Shown here piece by piece: positions 1 through 7,782 of a stretch of 64,000 bases of DNA. The number at the start of each line of letters is the position of its first letter. Position 1 is the stretch's first letter. A program made the translations under genes and the position numbers. The stretch covers positions 75,589-139,588 of the forward strand of contig CALFEQ010000180.1 of the NCBI GenBank assembly GCA_937949945.1. The letters are read 5' to 3'. The stretch comes from an uncultured Myxococcales bacterium. GTDB taxonomy: Bacteria > Myxococcota_A > Polyangia > Polyangiales > Polyangiaceae. The notes under the pieces are model-generated. The model saw only the letters and a list, made by a program, of their open reading frames with translations, ran no database searches and was not told the origin of the DNA.

Positions 1-86
1 GGACGACCGTCGGGCTCGCGTCCGAGGAGCACCTCGGACATCGCGCTCCGTGCGATGCGCCGCTCGATCGACCAACGGAAGGACAT
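1..86 (-). CDS. N-terminal fragment of an unidentified protein, running off the left edge
   Basis: Read leftwards, an open frame begins with ATG at 86 and stays open to the edge, giving 28 residues with a second in-frame Met at position 41. A TAAGCT hexamer at 103-98 lies 11 nt before the ATG, the same promoter-to-start geometry seen for many genes here, and the same hexamer precedes the gene at 22332. The fragment is too short to assign. It is divergent from the TPR/kinase pair to its right. Confidence 0.4.
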   Translation of the reverse strand, partial: MSFRWSIERRIARSAMSEVLLGREPDGR

Positions 87-158
87 CCGCGGCCCCGAGC
101 TTAGCAGCGGCGATGGAAACGACCGCACCTCTCGTGCGACGATGGAAAGGAAGCGCCC

Positions 159-1049
159 GTGCCGACGATGAAGCTCGAAGTTCCTCGCCGCCTCGTGGTC
201 GGCGCGATCGCCGCGCTCCTCCTCTCGAGCGCGCAGCAAGCGGCGGCGGACCCTCGGTCGGCGCGCGAGCACCTCGAGACGGGCCTCGCCCTCGCGGAGA
301 AGGGCGAGTGGGAGCGAGCGCTCGCGCACTTCGAAGAGGCGCATCACCTCGATCCCCAGCCGACCACGCTCTTCGACGTGGCGCAGGCTCGGATGAAGAC
401 GGGCCGCTACCGCGCCGCGATCGAGGCGTACCAGGCGCTTCTCGCCGCGAAGAGCTCGCTCTCCGAGTATCAGGTGAACGTCGCGCGACGACAGCTCGCG
501 ACCGCCCGACAGAAGGTCGCGCGGCTCACCGTCGACAGGAGCGCGCTCGCGGAGTCGGACGAGGTCACCGTCGACGGTCAGCCCGTCTCGCGGTGGCCGG
601 TGCTCCTCGATCCGGGCGTCCACGTCGCGCGTGCACGGCGCGACGGGAAGGTCGTCGCCGAGCGGAGCGTCGAGCTCGCCGAAGGCGCGAACGAGACCAT
701 CGAGCTTCGACCTTCGCCGACGCCCGCTCCGGCCACCGCTCCGCGGCCCGCCCAAGCGGCGCCGCCGCAGGCGACGAGCGCGAGCTGGCCGCCGTGGGTC
801 GTGCTCGGCGCGAGCGCGGCGGTGCTGGGCGTCGGAGCGTTCTTCGGGGTGCGAGGGTACGGTGCGTGGTCCGATCTGCACGACGGCTGCGGACGGACGA
901 AGACGTGCGCCCAGGACGACGTGGACGCTGCACGACGCGACGTCATCATCGGCGACGTCGGGATCGGCCTCGGTGTCGTCGGGATCGCGGCCGGCGTGTA
1001 CCTCCTCGTGAGCGGCTCGAAGGACACGCGCCAGGTGGGAACGTTCTGA
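159..1049 (+). CDS. TPR-containing envelope protein with two C-terminal membrane helices
   Basis: The 296-residue protein has an N-terminal export signal (about residues 10-30, ending AAA-D), a tetratricopeptide-like helical region (35-120, typical A-x-x-H-F-E-x-A-x-x-L-D-P spacing), a beta-rich PEGA-like segment with V-D-G (125-185), a Pro/Ala linker, and two hydrophobic helices (211-232 and 263-285). GTG at 159 is preferred because AAGGAAG ends 5 nt before it; ATG at 168 is possible. It sits 18 bp upstream of a Ser/Thr kinase, a pairing common in myxobacteria, so it may feed an envelope signal to that kinase; this is inference. The protein at 15510-16424 has the same C-terminal plan, a helix, a short loop with two Cys, then a second helix. 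Confidence 0.8.
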   Translation: MPTMKLEVPRRLVVGAIAALLLSSAQQAAADPRSAREHLETGLALAEKGEWERALAHFEEAHHLDPQPTTLFDVAQARMKTGRYRAAIEAYQALLAAKSSLSEYQVNVARRQLATARQKVARLTVDRSALAESDEVTVDGQPVSRWPVLLDPGVHVARARRDGKVVAERSVELAEGANETIELRPSPTPAPATAPRPAQAAPPQATSASWPPWVVLGASAAVLGVGAFFGVRGYGAWSDLHDGCGRTKTCAQDDVDAARRDVIIGDVGIGLGVVGIAAGVYLLVSGSKDTRQVGTF

Positions 1050-1055
1050 CCCGGC

Positions 1056-1061
1056 TATACT
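1056..1061 (+). promoter_or_regulatory. -10 element TATACT for the Ser/Thr kinase gene
   Basis: TATACT is followed by 6 nt and then the GTG start at 1068. A start site about 7 nt downstream of a -10 hexamer would fall on the start codon, so a leaderless transcript is predicted. No convincing -35 TTGACA is visible. Confidence 0.55.
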
Positions 1062-1067
1062 CTCGAC

Positions 1068-2687
1068 GTGACACTCGGCGCCGGCGATCTCCTCGACAGC
1101 TATCGGATCGTCGCGCCGCTCAAGACCGGCGGCATGGCGCGCCTCTACCTGGCGCGTCGCGAAGGGGCGGCGGGGTTCGCGAAGCCCGTCGCGATCAAGG
1201 TCATCCACCCACACCTCGCGAGCGAGAAGGACTTCGTCGATCGGTTCATCACCGAGGCGCGCCTGAGCGCTTCCATCGTCGATCCCCACGTCGTCCACGT
1301 GGAGGGCCTCGGCGAGGCGCACGGGACGCTCTACATCGCGATGGAGTACGTGCACGGCCTCTCGCTCGCCGAGATCGACCGCGAGCTGACGTACGCGAAC
1401 CGCCGGCTGTCGACGGCCGCGTCGGCGTACATCGCGTCGCGCGTGGCGATGGGGCTCCACGCGGCGCACGAGACGGTCGACGCGCGCGGGACTCCGCTCG
1501 GGATCATCCACCGCGACGTCTCTCCCCAGAACGTGATCGTCGCGTTCAGCGGCCACGTCAAAGTGATCGATTTCGGGATCGCCAAGGCGTCGGTCGTGCG
1601 GACCGTGACGGGAGACAGCTCCCTCTACGGCAAGCTCGCGTACATGGCACCCGAGCACGCGCGCGGAGAGGAGATCGATCGCCGCGCGGACATCTTCGCG
1701 CTCGGCATCGTTCTCTGGGAGATGCTCACCCGCAAGCGCCTGTTCGCTGCGGACAACGACATCGCGCTCTTGAACCTGATCGCGACGAAGACGATCGAGT
1801 CGCCGCGCGTGCACGTGCCGGAGATCCCGGAAGCGCTCGAGGCCGTGGTGATGAAGGCGCTCGCGCGCGACCGCGATCGACGCTGGTCGACGGCCGGCGA
1901 GTTCGCGCGCGCGATCGCCGACGCGGTCCCGGAGATCCGGAGCATGGAGCCGGGCGACCTCGGCGCGCTCCTCCGCGCGATCGCGCCCGCACAGCTCACG
2001 AAGAAGAACGCACTGCTCGCCAAGGTCGTCGGGGCGGACCCGAGCGCGCCGGAGCCCGTGACCGCGGGCCACGATCCCGAGATGACGACGCGCGTGCGCC
2101 TGCGTCCCGACGAGGCGCTGGCGCAGCTCACGCTGCCCGTTCCCTTCGGCGGCGAAGAAGACACGAAGCGCGACGCGCCTCCGAGCTTCGACCACGACAC
2201 GGAGCGGAACGCGGCCACGAGCGCCGGAACGGATCCAGCAGAGGCGTCGCGCACGCCGGCCTCGCGCACGCGGTCGCGTCGTTGGCTCGTGTTTGCGCTC
2301 GGCGCGCTGCTTCCAGCCGTCGCGTACGGGGTTTGGGCAGCGGCGAGCGATCGAGCCGCGGAAGAGCCCGCGCCGGAGATCGCGTCGCGATCGGCGACGA
2401 CGCCGGATGCGTCCGAACGAAGCTCGGAGGACGAAGGGCCGGCGGCGGCGATGTCGGCCGAGGCGCCCTCGTCCGCCCCGCCGTCGTCACCCGAGCCGGC
2501 CACGTCGGTCGCGACGACCGAAGAGCCGACGACGAAGGCGCCCGCGCCCGTACGCAAGGAGACGCGACCGACGACGCGACCGAAGCGGTCCAGCCGCGAT
2601 CGCGTCGTGCCGCAGAACGAGTCCACGACGAGCGCGAACCGGCCGGAGCACTGCAGGGTGATCGACGGCGTCGAGCTGTGTCGGTGA
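1068..2687 (+). CDS. Hanks-type serine/threonine protein kinase, membrane anchored
   Basis: The 539-residue protein has a full PknB-type kinase domain at about 10-290: Gly loop GGMARLYLA, Lys44 in VAIK, catalytic HRD at 148-150 in HRDVSPQN, DFG at 168-170, and APE at 194-196. All residues needed for catalysis are present. A Pro/Ala/Ser-rich linker leads to one membrane helix (about 405-425) and an external tail with two Cys near the end, so the kinase faces the cytoplasm and the tail the periplasm. It probably phosphorylates protein Ser/Thr in envelope signalling; the substrate is unknown. GTG at 1068 was chosen because TATACT lies 6 nt upstream and the alignable kinase start follows at once. 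It is adjacent to a TPR envelope protein. Confidence 0.95.
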   Translation: MTLGAGDLLDSYRIVAPLKTGGMARLYLARREGAAGFAKPVAIKVIHPHLASEKDFVDRFITEARLSASIVDPHVVHVEGLGEAHGTLYIAMEYVHGLSLAEIDRELTYANRRLSTAASAYIASRVAMGLHAAHETVDARGTPLGIIHRDVSPQNVIVAFSGHVKVIDFGIAKASVVRTVTGDSSLYGKLAYMAPEHARGEEIDRRADIFALGIVLWEMLTRKRLFAADNDIALLNLIATKTIESPRVHVPEIPEALEAVVMKALARDRDRRWSTAGEFARAIADAVPEIRSMEPGDLGALLRAIAPAQLTKKNALLAKVVGADPSAPEPVTAGHDPEMTTRVRLRPDEALAQLTLPVPFGGEEDTKRDAPPSFDHDTERNAATSAGTDPAEASRTPASRTRSRRWLVFALGALLPAVAYGVWAAASDRAAEEPAPEIASRSATTPDASERSSEDEGPAAAMSAEAPSSAPPSSPEPATSVATTEEPTTKAPAPVRKETRPTTRPKRSSRDRVVPQNESTTSANRPEHCRVIDGVELCR

Positions 2688-2710
2688 GCCGACGACGTAG
2701 AGGCGCGTGC

Positions 2711-2716
2711 TAGAGT
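2711..2716 (+). promoter_or_regulatory. -10 element TAGAGT for the following lipoprotein
   Basis: TAGAGT lies 8 nt before GTG at 2725. This placement argues for 2725 rather than the upstream in-frame GTG at 2707, which precedes the hexamer. Confidence 0.45.
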
Positions 2717-2724
2717 TCGAGGGC

Positions 2725-3576
2725 GTGAGGCGCGTGCTCGCATTCCTTGCCGTCGTCGGGACGACGTCGTGCGCGCTTCTGCTCGACTTCGACCTCACGG
2801 GCGGCAGCGTGGAGGACGCGACGCCCGGCGACGGGCCCGTCGACGTCGACGCGGATCACGACGCCGGACCGCCTGCGCCGCCGTTCCTCCCCTTCCAGTG
2901 CTTCGCGGGGTTCACGCTGTGCGACGGCTTCGAAGATCGCACGACGCCGGTCGGAGGCATCTTCAACGGCGTCGCCGGCGAGAAGGTCGCGCTGACGAAC
3001 GACCCGTGGCGCATCGCCTCGGACAAACAGAGCCTCGAGATCACCGCGTCGAGGAGCTCCGGCCCGGAGACCATCGCGCTCGTCAGCGAGAACAACGACT
3101 TCCTCGTCGACAACGGAAGGCCGTTCATCCAGCTCCAGGTGATCCTGGCCCTCGAGTATCAGGCGCCGTTCAACGGAGAGCGGACGATCCTCGTGGTCCA
3201 GCCGACGCCTGCGCTCGATCCGTCCGGTCCCGTCGCACGCCTCGTGGTGCGGCAGACCGGCATCTTCGTCGAGATGCGACGGTACGACGGCGCCAGGGCG
3301 TGGGAGCAGATCCCGGTCGACGAGCAGCTCCTCGCCAACGGCAAGTACCACACGTTCGACCTCGCCCTTCAGTTCCACGACACGAGGGGCTTCGTCCGCC
3401 TCGGTGTCGACGGCGACAAGATCAACGAGGCGCGGGAGAACCTCCAGACCGTGGAGACGCCGCCAGGCATGAAGTTCAGCTTCGCGCTCGGCGCCTCCGC
3501 CACCCATCTCGCGGAGCCGCTGACCGCCCGCTTCGACAACGTCCGCGTACGCATCCGCACGCCGGGCGACGAGTGA
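2725..3576 (+). CDS. lipoprotein with a concanavalin-like (LamG-type) domain
   Basis: The 283-residue protein begins with a short signal peptide and lipobox (TTSC-ALLL, Cys17), so it should be a lipid-anchored envelope protein. An acidic Asp/Gly/Pro linker is followed by a beta-sandwich-like domain that starts at the signature LCDGFED and ends with FDNVRVRI near the C terminus. That pattern (C-D-x-F-E/D-D at the start and D-N-V/I at the end) recurs in the proteins at 41503-42345 and in the decayed gene at 28734-29532. Such domains usually bind carbohydrate or mediate surface contacts; the ligand is unknown. It converges with the protease gene, 24 bp away. Confidence 0.7.
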   Translation: MRRVLAFLAVVGTTSCALLLDFDLTGGSVEDATPGDGPVDVDADHDAGPPAPPFLPFQCFAGFTLCDGFEDRTTPVGGIFNGVAGEKVALTNDPWRIASDKQSLEITASRSSGPETIALVSENNDFLVDNGRPFIQLQVILALEYQAPFNGERTILVVQPTPALDPSGPVARLVVRQTGIFVEMRRYDGARAWEQIPVDEQLLANGKYHTFDLALQFHDTRGFVRLGVDGDKINEARENLQTVETPPGMKFSFALGASATHLAEPLTARFDNVRVRIRTPGDE

Positions 3577-3600
3577 GCCCGCGCACGCACGCGCGCGACG

Positions 3601-4677
3601 TCATCGGCATCGCGGGACGTTCGGATGGAAGCCGTCGACGCCCGTGTCGAGGAGCTGGTCGAGCACCCATCCGCCTCGATCGCCGATGTAGCTCCACACG
3701 TCGGTCCCAGCGACGCGCTCGCCGCGGGCCTGGCACGTGATCGTGAGCACGGTCCCGTCGGGCACGACCGTCACGACGCGCGAGGAGGTGTTCGGCTCGG
3801 CGCGGACGTTGGCGCCGTAGCCCATCGCGGTGACCGTGCCTCGGACCGATCCGCCGGGCACCCCGGGCGGATCGACCCCGGGTGCGTCGCCGCCCGGCAT
3901 GCCGCCGACGTTCGCGTCGATGAACGAAAGCACGCGATCGAGGCGCTGGCTCGCGCCTTGGTTGCTCGGCGAGTTGCAGCTCGTGTTCGTGATGTACGAG
4001 TGCACTCCGACGACGCGCGTGACACCGCGGACGTCCATGAGCGCGGGGCCGCCCGAGTCGCCGTAGCAGAGGGCGCGCCCCGTGACGAGCTTCGTCTCGT
4101 CGACCCGGAGCAGCGGCGTCGAGATGACACGCTTCGTCCCGAGGCCCGTCCTGTCTTGCTGGCTCGTCGCCGACGAATGACCGAAGCCGACGTGCGTGAT
4201 CGTGGCGCCGACGGCCGTGATCGGCTCCCGCGCGATCGGCATCGGCTGGATACCGCGCGGCGCCGACTCGAGCGTGAGGATCGCGACGTCGTTCGGGAAG
4301 TTCCCGTTCGCGCGATAGTCGGGGTGGACCGCCACGTTCGCCACGCGAAAGACGTCGGACGGCCTCGCCTCGACGCTGCTCGGAGCGAACACGACGTAGA
4401 GGCGCCGCGCCGACCTGTGCTGGTCCACGCAATGGGCAGCCGTGAGGACCTTGGTCGGAGCGATGAGCGTGCCCGTGCAGAAACCGCTCGCGCGCCCGTC
4501 TCCGTCGGGGTCCACGGCGAGCATCCCCACGGCCGGGTGCCCGCGATCCTCCCTGCCTCCGACGATCGAGCTGTCGATGTTGGCTCGCTCCTCCTCGAGC
4601 TCCTCGGGCGCGACGCACGCCGAAGCTGCGAATCCGATGGCGACGGCGACGAGACGCAGATCGATGCGAGAGACCAT
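3601..4677 (-). CDS. secreted trypsin-like serine protease with C-terminal SH3-type domain
   Basis: The 358-residue protein has a signal peptide with a possible lipobox (AASAC, Cys21) and a short propeptide before the mature start IVGG (about 38-41), typical of S1 proteases. The catalytic triad is His82 (TAAHC), Asp130 (NDVAIL) and Ser208 (GDSGGP). A Gly/Pro linker near 275-295 connects to a bacterial SH3-like domain (VRAEPNTSSRVV, about 300-350) that may bind cell wall. ATG at 4677 is preferred because GAGAGAGG lies 7 nt upstream and the signal peptide begins there. It likely acts in extracellular proteolysis, as expected of a predatory or scavenging myxobacterium. It is divergent from the Fur-box unit at 5011. 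Confidence 0.92.
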   Translation of the reverse strand: MVSRIDLRLVAVAIGFAASACVAPEELEEERANIDSSIVGGREDRGHPAVGMLAVDPDGDGRASGFCTGTLIAPTKVLTAAHCVDQHRSARRLYVVFAPSSVEARPSDVFRVANVAVHPDYRANGNFPNDVAILTLESAPRGIQPMPIAREPITAVGATITHVGFGHSSATSQQDRTGLGTKRVISTPLLRVDETKLVTGRALCYGDSGGPALMDVRGVTRVVGVHSYITNTSCNSPSNQGASQRLDRVLSFIDANVGGMPGGDAPGVDPPGVPGGSVRGTVTAMGYGANVRAEPNTSSRVVTVVPDGTVLTITCQARGERVAGTDVWSYIGDRGGWVLDQLLDTGVDGFHPNVPRCR

Positions 4678-4943
4678 GCAGCACCTCTCTCGCGGCTCCT
4701 CCGCCAGGGAGCACGCGTTCGCTCCTCGCGACTGCACCGCTCGTGCCTCCGCGCTCGCGCGCCTCGCAGCATGCTTTCGCCGGCGTGTTTTGCGTGGAAC
4801 CCGACGTGAGTGGCGGACCACCATCCGGCGCCACGCTCCACGCGCGCGCCGAGGAGTGTTCCGGGGCGCGGGTGGGACAAGCGCAGGCCGCGCGGATCAC
4901 GCAGATGCCCCGCGGTCTCGCGTGCTTCGGGCCCGGGACGTAA

Positions 4944-4970
4944 TTGAAATTGACTTTCATTATCTATAAG
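4944..4970 (+). promoter_or_regulatory. candidate promoter for the 5011 unit
   Basis: An unusually A+T-rich patch in a 330-bp gap carries -35-like TTGAAA (4944-4949), an overlapping TTGACT (4950-4955), and -10-like TATAAG (4965-4970). The TTGAAA to TATAAG spacing is 15 bp. The Fur-box-like site overlaps these elements, as expected for a repressor site. Nothing else recognisable lies between 4678 and 4940. Confidence 0.4.
4946..4964. promoter_or_regulatory. Fur-box-like operator
   Basis: Read on the minus strand this 19-bp site is GATAATGAAAGTCAATTTC, which matches 15 of 19 positions of the classical Fur consensus GATAATGATAATCATTATC. It lies about 50 bp upstream of the two-gene unit starting at 5011 and overlaps its likely promoter. 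Iron-dependent repression is therefore inferred. A zinc or manganese relative of Fur could use a similar site. Confidence 0.55.
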
Positions 4971-4984
4971 GCCATCTTATGGCC
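4970..4984. repeat. short perfect inverted repeat between operator and start codon
   Basis: GGCCAT (4970-4975) and ATGGCC (4979-4984) form a 6-bp dyad around CTT. It would sit at the very 5' end of the transcript of the 5011 unit, 26 bp before the start codon, and could be a second operator half or an RNA hairpin. Confidence 0.4.
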
Positions 4985-5010
4985 ATGAGAACGATCAGCG
5001 GAGAGCGGTC

Positions 5011-5574
5011 ATGAGCTGCCATCGGACGCTCATCGCGGAGGGAGAGGTCTGCCGCGTCGAGCAGTGCGGATGTGGAACGCTGCACCTCTCGCTCGGCGCG
5101 CTCACGCTCAGGCTCGAGCCGGCGGCGATCGCCGACGTCGCCCGGACGCTCGATCGAGCGCTCGAACTGTTGCCGCGCAAGCCCGCGAGCGTGCGTCCTC
5201 GGAACGAGGCGCCGCCCTCTCCGCACGATCCTGCGGAGCGGGAGCTCGCGCACGTCGTCGGCGAATGGGAGGTGCGGATCTTCGCGGACGGCAAGTTCCG
5301 CTATTTCGTCGAGCGTGGCCTCTGGCACGTGCAGCTCTGGCATCCAGGGGCGCGCGTGTCGGTGCTCACTCCCTCACGCCTGACGCTCGACGCTTACGAG
5401 GTCTTTCCGTCACGAGGATGGAAGGCGCGCGCGAAGACGCACGCCGAGGTGGCGCGGCTCGTGGCGGAGGAGCACGGCGTGAGCTTCGTCGAAGAGGCCG
5501 CGCTCGCCGAGATCGAGCGCGCCTTCGTGCGCGCGCCGATCGTGTTCGCCGCGTCACCGGGAGGTGCGTCATGA
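5011..5574 (+). CDS. protein of unknown function with Cys-rich N-terminal domain, predicted iron regulated
   Basis: The 187-residue protein has no signal peptide or membrane segment. Its first 60 residues form a compact-looking unit with Cys at positions 3, 14, 19 and 21 (pattern E-Q-C-G-C-G-T-L-H-L) and then a regular T-L-R-L-E-P helix-strand pattern; the C-x-C-G-x-L-H pattern could bind metal. A second part (about 75-187) is rich in aromatic residues (RYFVERGLWHVQLWHPG). ATG at 5011 has GGAGAGCG 4 nt upstream. It overlaps the next gene by ATGA, so the two are co-translated, and it lies behind a Fur-box-like operator. A role in iron or haem handling is plausible from context only. Confidence 0.65.
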   Translation: MSCHRTLIAEGEVCRVEQCGCGTLHLSLGALTLRLEPAAIADVARTLDRALELLPRKPASVRPRNEAPPSPHDPAERELAHVVGEWEVRIFADGKFRYFVERGLWHVQLWHPGARVSVLTPSRLTLDAYEVFPSRGWKARAKTHAEVARLVAEEHGVSFVEEAALAEIERAFVRAPIVFAASPGGAS

Positions 5575-5798
5575 GCACGCGGATGCATACGACGCTCGCG
5601 GCGAGTACGGCACTCTTGTTCCCCACGGCAGGGCTCGCGACGGAGCTCGGACGGCTCGCGCCGGCGGCGTTCCTCACCATCGCCGTCGGATGTTGCGTGA
5701 CGTTCGCGGCGACGACGTATGCCCTGTCACGGCGCCCGGTGCCGGTACGCCGCCCGCGTCGGAGCACCTTCGTGAGGCCGACCGGGTACCTTCAGTGA
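5571..5798 (+). CDS. small membrane protein, second gene of the Fur-box unit
   Basis: The 75-residue protein has two hydrophobic stretches (about 6-23 and 28-51) followed by a basic Arg/Pro tail, giving a small inner-membrane protein with a cytoplasmic C terminus. ATG overlaps the stop of the preceding gene (ATGA), and a strong GGGAGGTG site lies 5 nt upstream, so this is a real gene despite its size. No family is recognised. Its function is probably tied to the Cys-rich partner. Confidence 0.65.
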   Translation: MSTRMHTTLAASTALLFPTAGLATELGRLAPAAFLTIAVGCCVTFAATTYALSRRPVPVRRPRRSTFVRPTGYLQ

Positions 5799-5959
5799 GA
5801 TCCGAGGAACGTCACGGCGAGGAGAGCGCGGAAGTTCATGGCCGTGGCTCGGCTTGGACGGAGCTTCGGCCGAGACGTGCTCGAGACCCGAACGGGGACG
5901 CGCCCACACGAGCTATCGAGAATCCGCCTCGATCGACCGGTGCGGGCAGCCTCGCAATG

Positions 5960-5976
5960 GCCCGCAACTTGCGGGC
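5960..5976. promoter_or_regulatory. perfect 8-bp dyad upstream of the uracil-DNA enzyme gene
   Basis: GCCCGCAA and TTGCGGGC are perfect inverted arms separated by one C, centred 42 bp upstream of the ATG at 6010. Its position fits an operator for the DNA-repair gene downstream. The rest of the 5799-6009 gap shows nothing else clear. Confidence 0.45.
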
Positions 5977-6009
5977 TCGAGATCCACGAGTGGCGCGAGG
6001 AGCCGTCCG

Positions 6010-6705
6010 ATGCTCGACAAGAAGCCATCCGCCTCCCTCGCCTGGATCCCGCCCGACGCGGACCTCGAAGAGCTCGCCCGTGCGGCGCGTTCGTGCCGAG
6101 CCTGTCACTTGTACGAGCGCGCCACGCAGACCGTCTTCGGCGAGGGCCCGGCGCCGGCTCCGCTGTTCCTCGTCGGGGAGCAGCCGGGCGACCAAGAGGA
6201 CAAGCGCGGCCGTCCGTTCGTCGGTCCGGCGGGTCGCGTGCTCGACGAGGCGCTCGAGACCGCGAGCATCTCCCGCGACCAGGTCTACGTCACGAACGTC
6301 GTGAAGCACTTCAAGTGGGAGCCGCGCGGCAAGCGCCGCATGCACTCGAAGCCGAACGCGGCCGAGATCGCCGCCTGCAACGGCTGGCTCCAGGCGGAGG
6401 TCGAGCTCGTTCGGCCAGAGGTCATCGTGTGCCTCGGCGCGACCGCCGCGCAGACGTTCCTCGGACGGCGCTTCAGCGTGACGAAGATGCGCGGCCAGCC
6501 GCTCGACGGAGCGCCGTGGGCGCCGCACATCCTCGCGACGTACCACCCGTCCGCGCTCCTCAGGATGATCGAAGACCGCGACGCGTACGAGAAGGCGAAG
6601 CGCGAGCTCGCCGACGACCTCGCGACCGCCGCTTCGCTCGTCGCGTACCGAAGGACGCGCGCCCGACCCGCGACGAGGCCGCGACGCGGGCGCGTTCACC
6701 TCTGA
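6010..6705 (+). CDS. udgX: UdgX-type uracil-DNA binding/glycosylase protein
   Basis: The 231-residue protein has the family 4-like uracil-DNA glycosylase plan: GEQPGDQEDKRGRPFVGPAG around 56-75, four candidate Fe-S cysteines (29, 32, and two near 124 and 140), and the HPSALLR motif near the end. Residues 108-112 are KRRMH, which matches the KRRIH loop that defines UdgX, where the His forms a covalent bond to the abasic site after uracil removal. Here Ile is replaced by Met but the His (112) is kept. ATG at 6010 is preferred because AGGAG lies 7 nt upstream. It probably acts in uracil-DNA repair or tagging. Confidence 0.88.
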   Translation: MLDKKPSASLAWIPPDADLEELARAARSCRACHLYERATQTVFGEGPAPAPLFLVGEQPGDQEDKRGRPFVGPAGRVLDEALETASISRDQVYVTNVVKHFKWEPRGKRRMHSKPNAAEIAACNGWLQAEVELVRPEVIVCLGATAAQTFLGRRFSVTKMRGQPLDGAPWAPHILATYHPSALLRMIEDRDAYEKAKRELADDLATAASLVAYRRTRARPATRPRRGRVHL

Positions 6706-6735
6706 CCGCGTGGAGCGCGGACGGCGCTTGCGGCA

Positions 6736-7620
6736 TCAGGCAGCGCCGTCGACGTCCGTCCCCTCACCGAGGTTCAGCGGGATCGTCAGGTAGCGCCGGC
6801 CGTTCGCGTGAGGCTTCGGCAGACGCCCCGCGTCGATGTTGACCTGCACGCTCGGGTAGAGGAGGCGCGGTGGCTCGAGGGTCGCGTCGCGCTCGTTGCG
6901 ACGCGCGACGAACTCCTCTCGCGTCGTGGAGGCTCGAAGCTGGACGTTGGCCTCCTTCGACTTGCCGATCGTCGTCTCCCAACGGAGCGGTCGTCCGTTC
7001 GGCCGATAGTCGTGCCCCACGAAGACGCGCGTGGAGTCCGGCAGTGCGTAGAGCCGATCGTGGATCGACGTGTAGAGCGCATCGGCGCTCCCGCTCGGGA
7101 AGTCGCAACGACCCGTGCCGTAGTCCTCGATGAAGAGCGCGTCGCCGGTGAAGACCGCGTCGCCGATCGCGTACGTCACGCACGCGGGCGTATGCCCCGG
7201 CGTCGCGATGACCCGGATCGCGAGCGTCCCGGCAGAGACCACCTCTCCGTCCTCGAACAGGCGATCGAACTGACTTCCGTCGACCGGGAACGTCGGCGGG
7301 AGATCGAACAGGTCCTTGAACGTCTCCTGTACGTCGCGGATGCGGGCTCCGATGCCCACCTTCGCGTCGAAGCGGCGCCGCAGGTATTGGCTGGCGCTCA
7401 AGTGATCCGCGTGAGCGTGCGTCTCGAGCACGTAGTGGAGGCGAAGCTCCTCCTTCTCGAGGAAGGCCGCGACCGCCTCGACGGACTTCGTGGACGTCTT
7501 CGACCAGAGGGGGTCGTAGTCGAGGACCGGATCGATCACGACCGCGTCGCGACTCTTCGGATCGTAGACGACGTAGGTGAGCGTATAGGTGGCTGGGTCG
7601 AAGAAGGGCTCGATCTTCAT
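6736..7620 (-). CDS. metallo-beta-lactamase-fold hydrolase, persulfide dioxygenase-like
   Basis: The 294-residue protein carries THAHADH (His68, His70, Asp72, His73), a downstream TPGHTP metal His, FTGDALF (Asp) and VGHDYRPNGR (His), the metal ligands of the glyoxalase II/ETHE1 branch. The extended C-terminal part with PLRWETTIGKSK and a final IPLNLG region resembles the bacterial ETHE1/Blh-type persulfide dioxygenases, which oxidise glutathione persulfide to sulfite. A glyoxalase II activity cannot be excluded. ATG has GGAGGAG 2-3 nt upstream, a very close but strong site. It is divergent from the sigma factor gene with 162 bp between; no rhodanese or sulfide oxidase gene is adjacent. Confidence 0.85.
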   Translation of the reverse strand: MKIEPFFDPATYTLTYVVYDPKSRDAVVIDPVLDYDPLWSKTSTKSVEAVAAFLEKEELRLHYVLETHAHADHLSASQYLRRRFDAKVGIGARIRDVQETFKDLFDLPPTFPVDGSQFDRLFEDGEVVSAGTLAIRVIATPGHTPACVTYAIGDAVFTGDALFIEDYGTGRCDFPSGSADALYTSIHDRLYALPDSTRVFVGHDYRPNGRPLRWETTIGKSKEANVQLRASTTREEFVARRNERDATLEPPRLLYPSVQVNIDAGRLPKPHANGRRYLTIPLNLGEGTDVDGAA

Positions 7621-7769
7621 GGCTCCTCCGACGCGTTGGAGCCAACGAGTCCGAAATTGGATTCGCGGTCCACGAGCTCGAGCGTGCGCGAAGGCCGAGG
7701 ACGTCCTCCTCGACGCCGTCGTGCCCGAGCACGCAAATCCTTCGCGGTCGACTCACGTTCACGCGTGCC

Positions 7770-7775
7770 TATAGT
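7770..7775 (+). promoter_or_regulatory. -10 element TATAGT for the sigma factor gene
   Basis: TATAGT is followed by 7 nt and ATG at 7783, so a leaderless mRNA is predicted. A GTCGAC at 7747-7752, 17 bp upstream, is a poor -35 candidate. Confidence 0.5.
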
Positions 7776-7782
7776 GACCACG

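Noticed and set aside
50..2713. 887-codon plus-strand frame over the TPR and kinase genes
   Set aside because: Arg-rich, no domain, and out of frame with two well-supported genes.
6706..6720. CCGCG/CGCGG stem after the UdgX gene as a terminator
   Set aside because: Only 5 bp, no T-run, and such short stems are frequent in G+C-rich DNA.
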